A DNA stretch of 64,000 bases, taken from contig PEQK01000012.1 of assembly GCA_002786165.1 (NCBI GenBank), positions 186,001 to 250,000 of the forward strand, written 5' to 3'. The translations under genes and the position numbers were made by a program. The notes under the pieces were generated by a model, which saw only the letters and a list, made by a program, of their open reading frames with translations, was not told the DNA's origin and searched no databases. Below are positions 29,054 to 38,335 of the stretch, one piece after another (position 1 is the first letter of the stretch; each line of letters opens with the position of its first letter). The stretch comes from Legionella sp. GTDB lineage: Bacteria > Pseudomonadota > Gammaproteobacteria > Legionellales > Legionellaceae.

Positions 29054-29938
29054 ATGAACATAGGTTTTGTTGGGTTAGGACACATGGGTTTGCCGATGGC
29101 AATCAATCTTGTCAAAGCAGGTCATTGTGTCACTGGATTTGATTTACAAGACACAGCAAAAAATGCGTTCATCCAGGCGGGCGGGATGATTGCTTCCAAT
29201 CTCAGCACGCTTTCAAACACGCAAGATATTTTCATCACCATGCTACAAAGCGGGTCACAAGTCACTTCAGTATGTTATGGTCAAGACGGTCTGTATGCCC
29301 ATGCACGGCAACATACTTTACATATCGATTGCTCTACGATTGATGTGCCTACGACTCTTGATTTGCACCATCACGCGCAGACTTCAGGTCTGTGCATGGT
29401 CGATGCGCCAGTGTCCGGTGGCGTCGCAGGCGCTGCGGCTGCAACCCTGACCTTTATGCTAGGCGGAACACCAGAAGCATGCGCTACATCAACCCCCATT
29501 TTAGAAGCCATGGGTAAACAGATCATTCTCACGGGCAATGCTGGAAGTGGTCAGGCAGCAAAAATTTGTAATAACATGATATTGGGCATTTCTATGATTG
29601 CCGTGGCAGAAGGGTTTATGTTGGCTGAGAAACTCGGTTTAGCTCCTAAAAAACTCCATGAAGTGGTCACTCATGCGTCAGGCCAATGTTGGGTGATGGA
29701 TAAGTATGTACCGGTACCTGCTGTATTAGAAAATATGCCGGCTGATCGAAACTATCAACCCGGATTTTCTTTATCAATGATGTTGAAAGATTTACATCTC
29801 AGCCAAGAAGCCGCAGAACATAGCGGTGTGACAACACCTATTGCCCATTTAGCCACCCAGCTTTTTCAAACTGCAAAAGCAGAAGGCTTGGGTGATTTGG
29901 ATTTTTCTGCGATCATCAAGCAGATCGAACGTTGCTAA
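29054..29938 (+). CDS. mmsB: 3-hydroxyisobutyrate dehydrogenase
   Basis: NAD-dependent oxidation of 3-hydroxyisobutyrate to methylmalonate semialdehyde, the step before MmsA. 294 residues. The Rossmann signature is GFVGLGHMGLPMAINLVKAGH, the substrate loop is DAPVSGGVAGA, and the catalytic Lys is in GSGQAAKICNNM. It lies 25 nt after mmsA. A hairpin at 29950-29971 follows. Confidence 0.94.
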   Translation: MNIGFVGLGHMGLPMAINLVKAGHCVTGFDLQDTAKNAFIQAGGMIASNLSTLSNTQDIFITMLQSGSQVTSVCYGQDGLYAHARQHTLHIDCSTIDVPTTLDLHHHAQTSGLCMVDAPVSGGVAGAAAATLTFMLGGTPEACATSTPILEAMGKQIILTGNAGSGQAAKICNNMILGISMIAVAEGFMLAEKLGLAPKKLHEVVTHASGQCWVMDKYVPVPAVLENMPADRNYQPGFSLSMMLKDLHLSQEAAEHSGVTTPIAHLATQLFQTAKAEGLGDLDFSAIIKQIERC

Positions 29939-29949
29939 TGCAGGTGTAA

Positions 29950-29971
29950 CGCTATCTTTTTAAGGATAGCG
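29950..29971 (+). terminator. Possible terminator hairpin between mmsB and trmL
   Basis: A 7-bp perfect stem CGCTATC/GATAGCG (29950-29956 and 29965-29971) sits between convergent genes. The bases after it are only moderately T-rich, so the call is weak. Confidence 0.4.
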
Positions 29972-29978
29972 TGGGCAT

Positions 29979-30440
29979 TTATTTAGAAACCGCTCCTGAA
30001 AATTCTAATTGCCGCCAGGCTTCAAATAAAATGATCGCAACAGAATTGGATAAATTCAAACTACGGCTGCCAGCACACATGGGAATACGAATCGAGGGAT
30101 AACCATCCAGTAATTCTTGAGGTAATCCCCGCGTTTCTGGACCAAATAATAATATATCCTCTTGCTGATAGTCGACTTCGTGGTACTGTTGCGTGGCTTT
30201 GGTGGAACAGCAAAAAATTCGACGCTGTTGATGTTGCGCAAAAAAAGCATCTTCGTCTACGTACTGAGACACGGATGCCATATGTTGATAATCCAACCCA
30301 GCTCGACGCATACGTTTGTCATCTAAAACAAACCCCAACGGGTGAATCAAATGTAACCCAGCGCCTGTATTAGCGCACAAACGCATGATATTCCCAGTAT
30401 TGGGAGGAATTTCCGGTTGATACAACGCCACATGCAACAT
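29979..30440 (-). CDS. trmL: tRNA (cytidine(34)-2'-O)-methyltransferase TrmL
   Basis: SPOUT-class enzyme that methylates the wobble ribose of tRNA-Leu isoacceptors. 153 residues. Motifs are PEIPPNTGNIMRLC near the start, then LLFGPETRGLP, then IPMCAGSRSLNLSNSVAI forming the trefoil knot. The ATG at 30440 is used; an upstream GTG (30449) overlaps engB and adds only three residues. Confidence 0.93.
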   Translation of the reverse strand: MLHVALYQPEIPPNTGNIMRLCANTGAGLHLIHPLGFVLDDKRMRRAGLDYQHMASVSQYVDEDAFFAQHQQRRIFCCSTKATQQYHEVDYQQEDILLFGPETRGLPQELLDGYPSIRIPMCAGSRSLNLSNSVAIILFEAWRQLEFSGAVSK

Positions 30441-30442
30441 AG

Positions 30443-31060
30443 TTACCACTCAAACCAATTATTTAGTACACCGATCAATGTTTCTATCCCGTCTTTTTTT
30501 AACGTGGAAAACGACTGGACCGTTGGATGGGGATAGTCTTCTGTCGTAAAGGGAAGGCGATTTAAAAATTGTTGTACTTTTTGTAACGTTTGCTGCATTT
30601 GACCACGACTTAATTTATCAGACTTGGTCAATATGGCATGAATCGGCAGCCCACGTCCCAATGCCCATGTGATCAACATTTGATCCGAATCTTTCAACGG
30701 ATGACGACAATCCATCAAGATAATCAGACCACGTAAACTTTCACGAACTTCCAAATAATGCGCCAAATTCTCTTGCCAATCTTTTTTGGTTTGTAATGCG
30801 ACTTTGGCATATCCGTACCCAGGCAAATCGATCAATCGATGATCTTCATCAATCACCGTAAATAAGTTAATCAATTGCGTACGTCCAGGCGTTTTTGACG
30901 TACGCGCCAAACGTCGATTGCTGGTTAGACAATTCAGCGCGCTAGATTTACCCGCATTCGATCTTCCAGCAAAAGCGACTTCATACCCACGGTCAGGCGG
31001 TAATTGCTCGACACGAGCTGAGCTTTTTAAAAATTGTGCTTGTGTATAGGGATTTAACAT
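30443..31060 (-). CDS. engB: Ribosome biogenesis GTPase EngB/YihA
   Basis: Essential small GTPase for 50S assembly (YsxC/YihA family). 205 residues. G-motifs are complete: GRSNAGKS (G1), KTPGRTQ (G2), DLPGYGYA (G3), LTKSDK (G4). It is divergent from the cytochrome c4 gene, as in many gammaproteobacteria, and 2 nt before the trmL start. Confidence 0.95.
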   Translation of the reverse strand: MLNPYTQAQFLKSSARVEQLPPDRGYEVAFAGRSNAGKSSALNCLTSNRRLARTSKTPGRTQLINLFTVIDEDHRLIDLPGYGYAKVALQTKKDWQENLAHYLEVRESLRGLIILMDCRHPLKDSDQMLITWALGRGLPIHAILTKSDKLSRGQMQQTLQKVQQFLNRLPFTTEDYPHPTVQSFSTLKKDGIETLIGVLNNWFEW

Positions 31061-31172
31061 GACCTATTGATAGATTCGTTGGTGATGGCGCATAGTATCT
31101 CGACAGGCACAAGTGTGCAAGTTTTGCATCATACCCTTTTGATGATATCATCCCAACCATGTTGGAGGCCTG

Positions 31173-31796
31173 ATGTACTTTGTTAAGATGACACGAACTC
31201 TATTTTTATGTTTCAGTCTTTTGTTGAGTCTCTCTTGGACAGCGTTTGCCAATGGAAATGCTGCTTCAGGTCAATCAAAATCGATGGTGTGCAGTGCATG
31301 CCATGGTGAACAGGGTATCAGCACCAACCCTCTTTGGCCCAATTTGGCAGGACAACATGCCGCTTATCTTTTGCAACAATTAAAACATTATAAAGACGGT
31401 AAAACACGCCCAGCGCCTATGATGATACCCATGGTGGCCACATTAAGCGCACAAGACATGGAAGATTTGGCTGAATTTTATGCGAAAAAACCGTTTGGAA
31501 AAGCGATTTCGCCTTCGTCAAGCGTTACATTGGGGGAACGGCTATATCGCCAAGGTGATATGAGCAAACATATTCCTGCGTGTATTGCTTGCCATGGACC
31601 TGATGGTCGCGGCGCGGCACAAGCAGGTTTTCCAGTAATATCTCATCAACAACCCGAGTATCTTATCCAACAATTACAAGCCTTCAAAAGCGGAACACGC
31701 ACATCAGACCCTCTGGCCATTATGCGCACGACCTCAGAGAAACTCAGCGTGGAAGACATGCGAGCATTAGCAGAGTATCTTGCGGGGTTAGATTAA
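31173..31796 (+). CDS. Dihaem cytochrome c4
   Basis: Periplasmic electron carrier toward terminal oxidases. 207 residues with an N-terminal signal peptide (about 1-26, cleaved near AFA). Two homologous class I domains each carry a haem site: CSACH at 40-44 and CIACH at 137-141, with Met ligands in the PMMIPMVATLS and PLAIMRTTSEKLS regions. GGAGG lies 4 nt before the ATG; a second ATG five codons in is also possible. It is next to engB, a usual c4 neighbourhood. Confidence 0.93.
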   Translation: MYFVKMTRTLFLCFSLLLSLSWTAFANGNAASGQSKSMVCSACHGEQGISTNPLWPNLAGQHAAYLLQQLKHYKDGKTRPAPMMIPMVATLSAQDMEDLAEFYAKKPFGKAISPSSSVTLGERLYRQGDMSKHIPACIACHGPDGRGAAQAGFPVISHQQPEYLIQQLQAFKSGTRTSDPLAIMRTTSEKLSVEDMRALAEYLAGLD

Positions 31797-33103
31797 GACG
31801 CATCTGCCGCATTGCCTGGATTTTCTAAACTCAAAAAACCGGTCTTAAAATCATACGCAAAAATTTCTGCATACCGCCCCCAGTCAATCATCGTACGCAA
31901 GACTCGTTCCGCCTCATCTTCACTCAAATAATCTTCTAATTTGGTTAAAAATCGCTCTTCAGAAATACGATGACTGGGTTTTTCATCTAGAACACGGCGA
32001 ATATAACGGGCTAACGGTACTTTTTCTAACAAACGTTGGGCAAATAATAATTTTCGGGTCTGAAGATCTGCTTCTGAAAACTCTTTGCCTAATTTACTGA
32101 GCTGGATATCTCCTTCAGCAATATTGGCAAATCCTAAAATTTCTAACGTTTCCAAAATAGGAAATAAATCATCAACGTTCATCATCAATTCATCGGCTAA
32201 TTCGGGTAGATCAATGCTTTCATTGAATGAGGTCATGGTTTCGATCAAACCAGATAATTCAGAGGGATCTACATCAGGCAAACGATATCCCAAACCAATT
32301 TGACGTTCGCGATGCGCAGCAAATCGCGTCTTATCCCCTGAAGCAGAAATCATAACGGTGTAAATTCTATCCACCAATTGTCGAAATTCGGGTGATTCTG
32401 AATCACGCGGCTGCGCCAAGGTCACGGGTAAATCTGCACGAATATACCCAGGATCTGAGCCCAAAATAACAATACGATCCGCTAACATCGCCGCTTCTTC
32501 AATATTGTGTGTGACCAATAAAATGCCATTGGTATTGGTTTTCTTTTCTTTCCACAACGCCAATAAATCTGATTTTAAATTTTCTGCGGTTAAAACATCT
32601 AAAGCAGAAAACGGTTCATCCATCAGCAGCACATCAGGATGAATCACCAAAGCACGTGCAAACCCTACGCGTTGTCGCATACCACCAGATAATTCTTTAG
32701 GAAACGCGGATTCAAACCCATCCAATCCAATGATATCAATCGCTTCAATCGCACGTGCTCGGCGTTTTTTGCGTGATATGCCTTGCGCTTCTAATCCCAG
32801 TTCTACATTTTCCAACACGGTTAACCAAGGTAATAATGCAAACGATTGAAAAACCATAGCGATGCCAGGTACAGGTTGAGATACAGGTTGATTGCGGTAC
32901 ACCACACGACCGCTCGTCGGCGCAATCAATCCAGCAATAATACGTAATAATGTCGATTTCCCTGAGCCGGATTTACCTAATAACGCAACAATTTCACCTT
33001 TTTTTAATTTAAAATTCACATCATCAAGCACCAATAGATCTTGCGAAGCGGTTTTTTTATAGGTTTTGCGTAACTGTTCAACCGACAAAATAGTTTCTGA
33101 CAT
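31793..33103 (-). CDS. Nitrate/sulfonate-type ABC transporter ATP-binding protein with AAA-associated C-terminal domain
   Basis: 436 residues. The N-terminal ABC ATPase (about 1-260) has Walker A GKSGSGKS, signature LSGGMRQR and Walker B VLLMDEPFSALD. The C-terminal 170 residues form the helical AAA-associated domain seen in some anion-type transporters, with winged-helix-like character. It lies 6 nt after its permease gene. The substrate is unknown; the family also includes nitrate, bicarbonate, sulfonate and taurine systems. No substrate-binding protein gene is next to it. Confidence 0.88.
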   Translation of the reverse strand: MSETILSVEQLRKTYKKTASQDLLVLDDVNFKLKKGEIVALLGKSGSGKSTLLRIIAGLIAPTSGRVVYRNQPVSQPVPGIAMVFQSFALLPWLTVLENVELGLEAQGISRKKRRARAIEAIDIIGLDGFESAFPKELSGGMRQRVGFARALVIHPDVLLMDEPFSALDVLTAENLKSDLLALWKEKKTNTNGILLVTHNIEEAAMLADRIVILGSDPGYIRADLPVTLAQPRDSESPEFRQLVDRIYTVMISASGDKTRFAAHRERQIGLGYRLPDVDPSELSGLIETMTSFNESIDLPELADELMMNVDDLFPILETLEILGFANIAEGDIQLSKLGKEFSEADLQTRKLLFAQRLLEKVPLARYIRRVLDEKPSHRISEERFLTKLEDYLSEDEAERVLRTMIDWGRYAEIFAYDFKTGFLSLENPGNAADAS

Positions 33104-33109
33104 ACACCC

Positions 33110-34846
33110 TCAATTATAATTGTAACGGTCTTGGGCCAAACGATATAATGGCCGCCAAATAAGATAATTAAATAGCAATACATACGTGCACATCATCGCC
33201 GTACCCAATGCAATTTTGGGGAAATTACCTAAAATCGCGTTGGCTTGAATATATTCACCTAATCCTGTGGCCTGTAATCGAGTCGACCCCCAGCTCACGG
33301 CCTCGGCAACGATACTTGCATTCCAAGCCCCGCCTGCCGCAGTGATGGCCCCCGTGATATAAAAAGGAAAAATGCCAGGTAACGCCAAACGCCGCCACCA
33401 TTGCCATCCTGTAACCCCAAAATTATCAACCGCCAAACATAAATCACGTGGAATCAATGAAGCACCCGCAATCACATTAAACAAAATGTACCATTGCGTC
33501 CCCAAAATCATCAAGGGTGTTATCCAAATTTCTACATTCAAATCAAAACGTACAATGGCTATCACGACCAAAGGATAAAATAAATTTGCTGGGAATGCGG
33601 CAACAAACTGAATGATAGGTTGCATTTTTTGGGTCCAATACGGACGTTGTCCAATCCATACGCCAACGGGAATCCAAATCAATGAACTTACTATGATCAA
33701 AATAATAACTCTTGCACCTGTAGCCGCACCCAAAAGAAACACGTGAAGTACTTCATAGCCACTCAGTGTTTTCAAGATATACGTAAACAAACTATATCCC
33801 GCAACACCAATCCCTATGACCACCAAGGCCGACCAAAGCCAATCAAAATGTTTAGGGCGACGTTGACGTTGCTCTTTGACAAGGCTCAAAGATCCTCTAC
33901 GCAAAAAGGACGTATTGATAAAACGATCTTTCACTTCTTGTGCACCATACTCGATGCGCTTCATCATCGGACTCAAACGCAGTAAATCCACCAACCAAGA
34001 TTGGTATTCTTCTTCATGCGCTGATTGCTCTATCTTGAAACGATCAGACCATGTGATCAATGGTCTAAATAAAATTTGATCGTATAAAAAAATCACCACC
34101 AACATCGTGATCATCGCATAGATCAAAGCATGAAAATTATGTTGTTCAATCGCTAAGGCAATATAAGATCCAATTCCTGGCAAACGAATGTCCTGATGAC
34201 CCACAACAATCGCTTCTGAAAGCACCACAAAAAACCAACTTGCCGACATCGATACCATCATATTCCATAGCAAAGAAGACATCGAGCAAGGCACTTCAAC
34301 TTTCCAAAAAAATTGCCAGGCAGACAATTGGTACATCGCACCCACTTCCCGCAAATCCGCAGGCACGGTCTTCAATGATTGATAAAAGCTAAAGGTGATA
34401 TTCCAAACTTGTGAAACAAATACCGCAAAAATAGAAGCGCATTCTGGCCCAAGCAAACTCCCCGGAAACAATCGAATAAACCCTATCACTGTGATGGCCA
34501 AAAAGCTCAGCACGGGCACTGCTTGCAAAATATCAATCGCCGGAATAATGATTTGTTCAGCACGTCGATTTTTCGCCGCCAACGTCCCCACTACAAACGA
34601 AAATAAGATGGAGAGTAGTAATGCAATAAACAAACGCAATACGGTACGCAACGCATATCCCGGTAAATTGATAGGCGCCAAAGAAATAGGCAAGGGTGTG
34701 CCTAATTCGTAGGGGCGACCCATTTGTTCACTGGTCCATCCCAAAAAGAAAAAAACAGCCAAAATTAAAATGAATAAAAGCAGGTCCCATCGATTAAACA
34801 ATCGACCCATATGGCCTAATTTGTCATAAACACGATTTTGATTCAT
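33110..34846 (-). CDS. ABC transporter permease with two fused BPD domains
   Basis: 578-residue inner-membrane permease with about 12 TM helices in two halves, each with the binding-protein-dependent transport loop. First half: LREVGAMYQLSAWQFFWKVEVP. Second half: LCLAVDNFGVTGWQWWRRLALPG, then ITAAGGAWNASIVAEAVSWG. The fusion of two permease units in one chain fits the SsuC/NrtB-like family paired with AAA-associated ATPases. It is the first gene of a two-gene operon. Confidence 0.88.
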   Translation of the reverse strand: MNQNRVYDKLGHMGRLFNRWDLLLFILILAVFFFLGWTSEQMGRPYELGTPLPISLAPINLPGYALRTVLRLFIALLLSILFSFVVGTLAAKNRRAEQIIIPAIDILQAVPVLSFLAITVIGFIRLFPGSLLGPECASIFAVFVSQVWNITFSFYQSLKTVPADLREVGAMYQLSAWQFFWKVEVPCSMSSLLWNMMVSMSASWFFVVLSEAIVVGHQDIRLPGIGSYIALAIEQHNFHALIYAMITMLVVIFLYDQILFRPLITWSDRFKIEQSAHEEEYQSWLVDLLRLSPMMKRIEYGAQEVKDRFINTSFLRRGSLSLVKEQRQRRPKHFDWLWSALVVIGIGVAGYSLFTYILKTLSGYEVLHVFLLGAATGARVIILIIVSSLIWIPVGVWIGQRPYWTQKMQPIIQFVAAFPANLFYPLVVIAIVRFDLNVEIWITPLMILGTQWYILFNVIAGASLIPRDLCLAVDNFGVTGWQWWRRLALPGIFPFYITGAITAAGGAWNASIVAEAVSWGSTRLQATGLGEYIQANAILGNFPKIALGTAMMCTYVLLFNYLIWRPLYRLAQDRYNYN

Positions 34847-34861
34847 TTAAAAATTCTAGTT

Positions 34862-34890
34862 TGAACGGCATTGATGCTCATGTTACCATA
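34862..34890 (+). promoter_or_regulatory. Candidate promoter for the IcmL-like/gcv operon
   Basis: TTGAAC (34862-34867), a 17-nt spacer, then TACCAT (34885-34890), about 35 nt before the first ATG. Spacing is ideal but the -10 hexamer is weak. Confidence 0.35.
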
Positions 34891-34925
34891 AAAACCAAGC
34901 GAGAGCGTGTCTAAGAGGAATCGTT

Positions 34926-35480
34926 ATGGACTATGATTCAAAGAAAAAACAAACCACATTACTCAACCGTTATGTTTTACCAAAATGGGTATGCTTATGG
35001 CTTGCAATGGTGATCACTATACCTGCCCATGCAACACCCAGCGATGCTGAATTATCAGTTTGGACCAATGAAGCCATTGTAGCTGCTTATACGTTTTCTG
35101 CGACTGATTTTTTAGACAAGCAAAAAGCAATTGCGAAATATTTTACCGCAGACGGCTGGATCAACTATAACAAGGCTTTGGATGCGTCAAAATTAAAAGA
35201 AGCTGTGCAAAAAAATAATTACACGGTATCGGCAGTTGCTTTGTTACCACCTACCCTCAAACCCCTCGACAACACCCATTGGCAAGCCACCATGCCTTTA
35301 TTGGTGCTATACGCCAATAAAGACTATCAACAAAAACAAACGTTAGCTGTCATCATCACATTCACCACAACCAAATCCAACGAAGGTGTTCGTGGTTTGG
35401 CACTCAACAGTTTTACCACAACGGTTGCCACACCGGCTTGTCGTTGTGAAGGAGCACATGGTACCAACACTATTGTATAA
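34926..35480 (+). CDS. IcmL/DotI-family type IV secretion-like periplasmic protein
   Basis: 184 residues. A hydrophobic segment at about 21-34 ends in AHA and looks like a signal peptide, so the mature protein is probably periplasmic. The remainder follows the IcmL/DotI (TraM-like) pattern: a W-x-n-A-i-x-A-a-Y-t-F start, then a KYFTADGWINYNKAL segment, then HWQATMPLLVLY. DotI and IcmL belong to the Dot/Icm T4BSS inner-membrane complex; stand-alone paralogues are common in Legionellales. AGAGGA lies 6 nt before the ATG. It precedes gcvT by only 10 nt. Confidence 0.78.
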   Translation: MDYDSKKKQTTLLNRYVLPKWVCLWLAMVITIPAHATPSDAELSVWTNEAIVAAYTFSATDFLDKQKAIAKYFTADGWINYNKALDASKLKEAVQKNNYTVSAVALLPPTLKPLDNTHWQATMPLLVLYANKDYQQKQTLAVIITFTTTKSNEGVRGLALNSFTTTVATPACRCEGAHGTNTIV

Positions 35481-35490
35481 AGGGATGCAG

Positions 35491-36573
35491 ATGATAGTAA
35501 AAACCGCACTGTACCAAGAGCACCTGGTTTTAGGTGCAAAGATGGTTGAATTCCACAATTGGATGATGCCATTGCATTACGGATCGCAATTAGAAGAACA
35601 TAAAAATGTGCGCACGCACGCTGGGGTATTTGATGTATCTCATATGACAGTTGTCGATATTTTAGGAGCAGGTGGTCGCCAATTTTTGCGTCGCTTGCTG
35701 ACCCACGACATTGATCAACTCCCGCATGTTGGACGGGCTTTATATAGTTGTATGTGTAATCCCCATGGCGGCATCATCGATGATCTGATCGTCTATCAAC
35801 GTGGTCCGGATAATTATCGTTTGGTTTTGAATGCCGCAACCAAAACACAAGATTTGGCATGGATTCGACAAAACATTCAAGGCTATGCTGCAGATTTACA
35901 AGAGCGCCCTGATTTGTCCATGATCGCAGTTCAAGGACCGCACGCCATTGCCACTACGTTACAAGTGTTGACACCCATGCGAGCAGATGTGGTCTCCACA
36001 CTGGCACCCTTCGAGTGTATTGAACCCGATAATTTATTTTTTGCGCGAACAGGGTATACAGGAGAAGATGGATTAGAGATCATCGGGCCACCCGCAGACA
36101 TTTGCCAATTATGGCAACAGTTGATAGCAGCTGGCGTGGTACCATGTGGATTGGCCGCCAGAGATACGTTGCGCATTGAAGCAGGTTTATTGCTATATGG
36201 CCAAGATATGGATGAATCTGTCACACCTTTAGAATCGGGATTAGCGTGGACTGTGACCTGGGATCCACAAGATCGAGAGTTTATTGGCAAAAGCGCATTG
36301 ATCGAACAAAAACAACAGGGTCTACAACACAAATTGGTCGGTTTACTCCTAAAAGACAAAGGCATCATGCGCGCAGATCAAAAGGTTTTTGTTGAGGATG
36401 TGGGAGAAGGCATTGTGACAAGTGGCACATTTTCACCCACACTCAATCAATCCATCGGATTTGCGCGTGTCCCTTTTGCAACCAAAGACGACGTTTGGGT
36501 AGACATTCGCAACAAACGTTGCCTAGCGCAAGTCGGAAAACTACGATTCATCAACAAAGGAAAAACATCATGA
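35491..36573 (+). CDS. gcvT: Glycine cleavage system T protein (aminomethyltransferase)
   Basis: Transfers the aminomethyl carbon from lipoyl-H protein to tetrahydrofolate, releasing ammonia. 360 residues, full length. Folate-binding signatures include GVFDVSHMT near the N-terminus and GYTGEDGLEI in the middle, with GLAARDTLRIEAG downstream. The ATG at 35491 is chosen because AGGGA sits about 6 nt upstream; the longer frame would run into the IcmL-like gene. It overlaps gcvH by 4 nt. Confidence 0.95.
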   Translation: MIVKTALYQEHLVLGAKMVEFHNWMMPLHYGSQLEEHKNVRTHAGVFDVSHMTVVDILGAGGRQFLRRLLTHDIDQLPHVGRALYSCMCNPHGGIIDDLIVYQRGPDNYRLVLNAATKTQDLAWIRQNIQGYAADLQERPDLSMIAVQGPHAIATTLQVLTPMRADVVSTLAPFECIEPDNLFFARTGYTGEDGLEIIGPPADICQLWQQLIAAGVVPCGLAARDTLRIEAGLLLYGQDMDESVTPLESGLAWTVTWDPQDREFIGKSALIEQKQQGLQHKLVGLLLKDKGIMRADQKVFVEDVGEGIVTSGTFSPTLNQSIGFARVPFATKDDVWVDIRNKRCLAQVGKLRFINKGKTS

Positions 36574-36959
36574 CGTATTTACGTTTTACCCCTACTCACG
36601 AATGGATAAATACCGAAGAAACTCCGATGAGCATTGGCATCACCACACACGCTCAAAGTTTGCTAGGTGATATGGTTTATATCGAATTACCTGCCGTGGG
36701 GACCGAAGTGCATGCAGGCGATGAAATCTGCGTTTTAGAATCGGTCAAAGCAGCGTCGGAAATGTATGCGCCTATCAGTGGGGTCATCGTCGCCACCAAT
36801 AGCAAAGCCTTAGAAGATCCGGCCGTGGTGAATAAAGACCCTTTCGGAGAAGGTTGGTTGGTAAAAATTCAACCTCACGATCCAGAAAATGCCATAGAAG
36901 AAATCAATGAATTACTGAAAGAAGAAGATTATTTAGAAAATATCGCTGGGGAACAGTGA
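36570..36959 (+). CDS. gcvH: Glycine cleavage system H protein
   Basis: Lipoyl carrier of the glycine cleavage system, 129 residues. The lipoylation site is K60 in VLESVKAASE. The HEWINTEE start and the C-terminal helix are typical. The start at 36570 overlaps the gcvT stop as ATGA. It is followed almost directly by gcvPA, so T, H and P are made in coupled amounts. Confidence 0.96.
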   Translation: MTYLRFTPTHEWINTEETPMSIGITTHAQSLLGDMVYIELPAVGTEVHAGDEICVLESVKAASEMYAPISGVIVATNSKALEDPAVVNKDPFGEGWLVKIQPHDPENAIEEINELLKEEDYLENIAGEQ

Positions 36960-36961
36960 TC

Positions 36962-38335
36962 ATGCCCTTCATTCCTCACACGGAAAAAGACACAAAAGAA
37001 ATGTTGGATTGTATTGGTGCTCCTGATATAGACGCTTTATTTGATGAAATCCCCAAAGATCTCATTCATTCGGGGTTTCAAAGTGTGCCTAAAGGCATGA
37101 ATGAAATGGCTATATTACAATTAGCCCAACAATTGGCTGATCGCAATCAAAATGATGTGTGCTTTATCGGTGCAGGTGCCTATGATCATCATTGCCCAGC
37201 TGCGGTTTGGGATATTGCGTCACGCGGGGAATTTTTAACCGCTTATACACCCTATCAAGCCGAAGCCAGTCAGGGTACCTTGCAATTGCTTTATGAGTTT
37301 CAAACAATGATTGCAGAACTCACTGGATTGGCAGTGGCCAATGCGTCTATGTATGATGGCGCATCAGCACTTGCTGAAGCCGCCTTGATGGCAGTGCGCA
37401 TCAATCGCCGTAGCCAGCAACCCAAAATTCTCGTTGCGGGCACCTTACATCCCTTGTTTCGAGAAACCTTAAAAGCCATTTTAAACAATCAACACATTGA
37501 GCTCATTACCTTACCTTTCGACCCTAAATTAGGCATAACGCCTTTGTCTGCTGTTCAATCGTACCAAGGGCAAGACATCACTGGGTTGATCATCCCTCAA
37601 CCTAATTTTTTTGGTTGTTTAGAACAAGTTGACGAATTAACCAATTGGGCGCACGCCAATCACACCATTAGCATTGCATGTGTCAATCCCATCTCTCTTG
37701 CTCTTCTAAAACCCCCAGGTCATTGGGGCGATCATGGCGTGGATATCGCTTGCGGAGAAGGCCAACCGTTAGGTGCGCCTTTGGCGTCCGGCGGTCCTTA
37801 TTTTGGGTTTTTCAGTACGCGATTGGAACATGTGAGGCAATTACCAGGCAGACTCATTGGGCAAACGCTTGATCAAGCAGGCAAGGTCGGTTATACCCTG
37901 ACGTTACAAGCCCGTGAACAACATATTCGTCGAGGCAAGGCCACTTCTAATATCTGTACCAACCAAGGGTTATTAGTCACTGTTGCGACTCTTTTCATGA
38001 GTTTGCTTGGTCCTGAAGGATTACAGCAAGTGGCACAACATTGCCATCACAATACCCATGCATTGATTGATGCTCTGCAAACAATAAAGGGCGTAGAGGT
38101 GGTATTTGACTCTCCTTTTTTTCATGAAGCTTTAATTCGATTCAACGTACCAGTTGAAGAGGTATTAGAAGCCATGCATCAACAAGGCATTTCAGCAGGA
38201 TATCCGGTTGACGAACATTATCCAAACTTGCACAATACTCTTTTGATCTGTGCGACCGAAAAACGCAGCGAGGCAGACATTCAACACTATGTGAATGCAT
38301 TGCAAGAATGCTTAAATAGCCAAGGAACACTATGA
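36962..38335 (+). CDS. gcvPA: Glycine dehydrogenase (decarboxylating) subunit 1
   Basis: N-terminal half of the split, PLP-dependent P protein that decarboxylates glycine. 457 residues. Segments FIGAGAYDHHCPAAV, TAYTPYQAEASQGTLQ and MYDGASALAEA match GcvPA. The ATG at 36962 is used; a GTG at 36956 inside the gcvH stop is less likely. The partner subunit is encoded after a small YciI-like gene rather than directly next. Confidence 0.95.
   Translation: MPFIPHTEKDTKEMLDCIGAPDIDALFDEIPKDLIHSGFQSVPKGMNEMAILQLAQQLADRNQNDVCFIGAGAYDHHCPAAVWDIASRGEFLTAYTPYQAEASQGTLQLLYEFQTMIAELTGLAVANASMYDGASALAEAALMAVRINRRSQQPKILVAGTLHPLFRETLKAILNNQHIELITLPFDPKLGITPLSAVQSYQGQDITGLIIPQPNFFGCLEQVDELTNWAHANHTISIACVNPISLALLKPPGHWGDHGVDIACGEGQPLGAPLASGGPYFGFFSTRLEHVRQLPGRLIGQTLDQAGKVGYTLTLQAREQHIRRGKATSNICTNQGLLVTVATLFMSLLGPEGLQQVAQHCHHNTHALIDALQTIKGVEVVFDSPFFHEALIRFNVPVEEVLEAMHQQGISAGYPVDEHYPNLHNTLLICATEKRSEADIQHYVNALQECLNSQGTL

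Noticed and set aside
35386-35490. N-terminal extension of GcvT
   Set aside because: The extension lies inside the IcmL-like gene and has no family match; AGGGA supports the start at 35491.
35481-35490. Glycine riboswitch before gcvT
   Set aside because: Only 10 nt separate the IcmL-like stop and gcvT, and no aptamer-like structure was noted before 34926.
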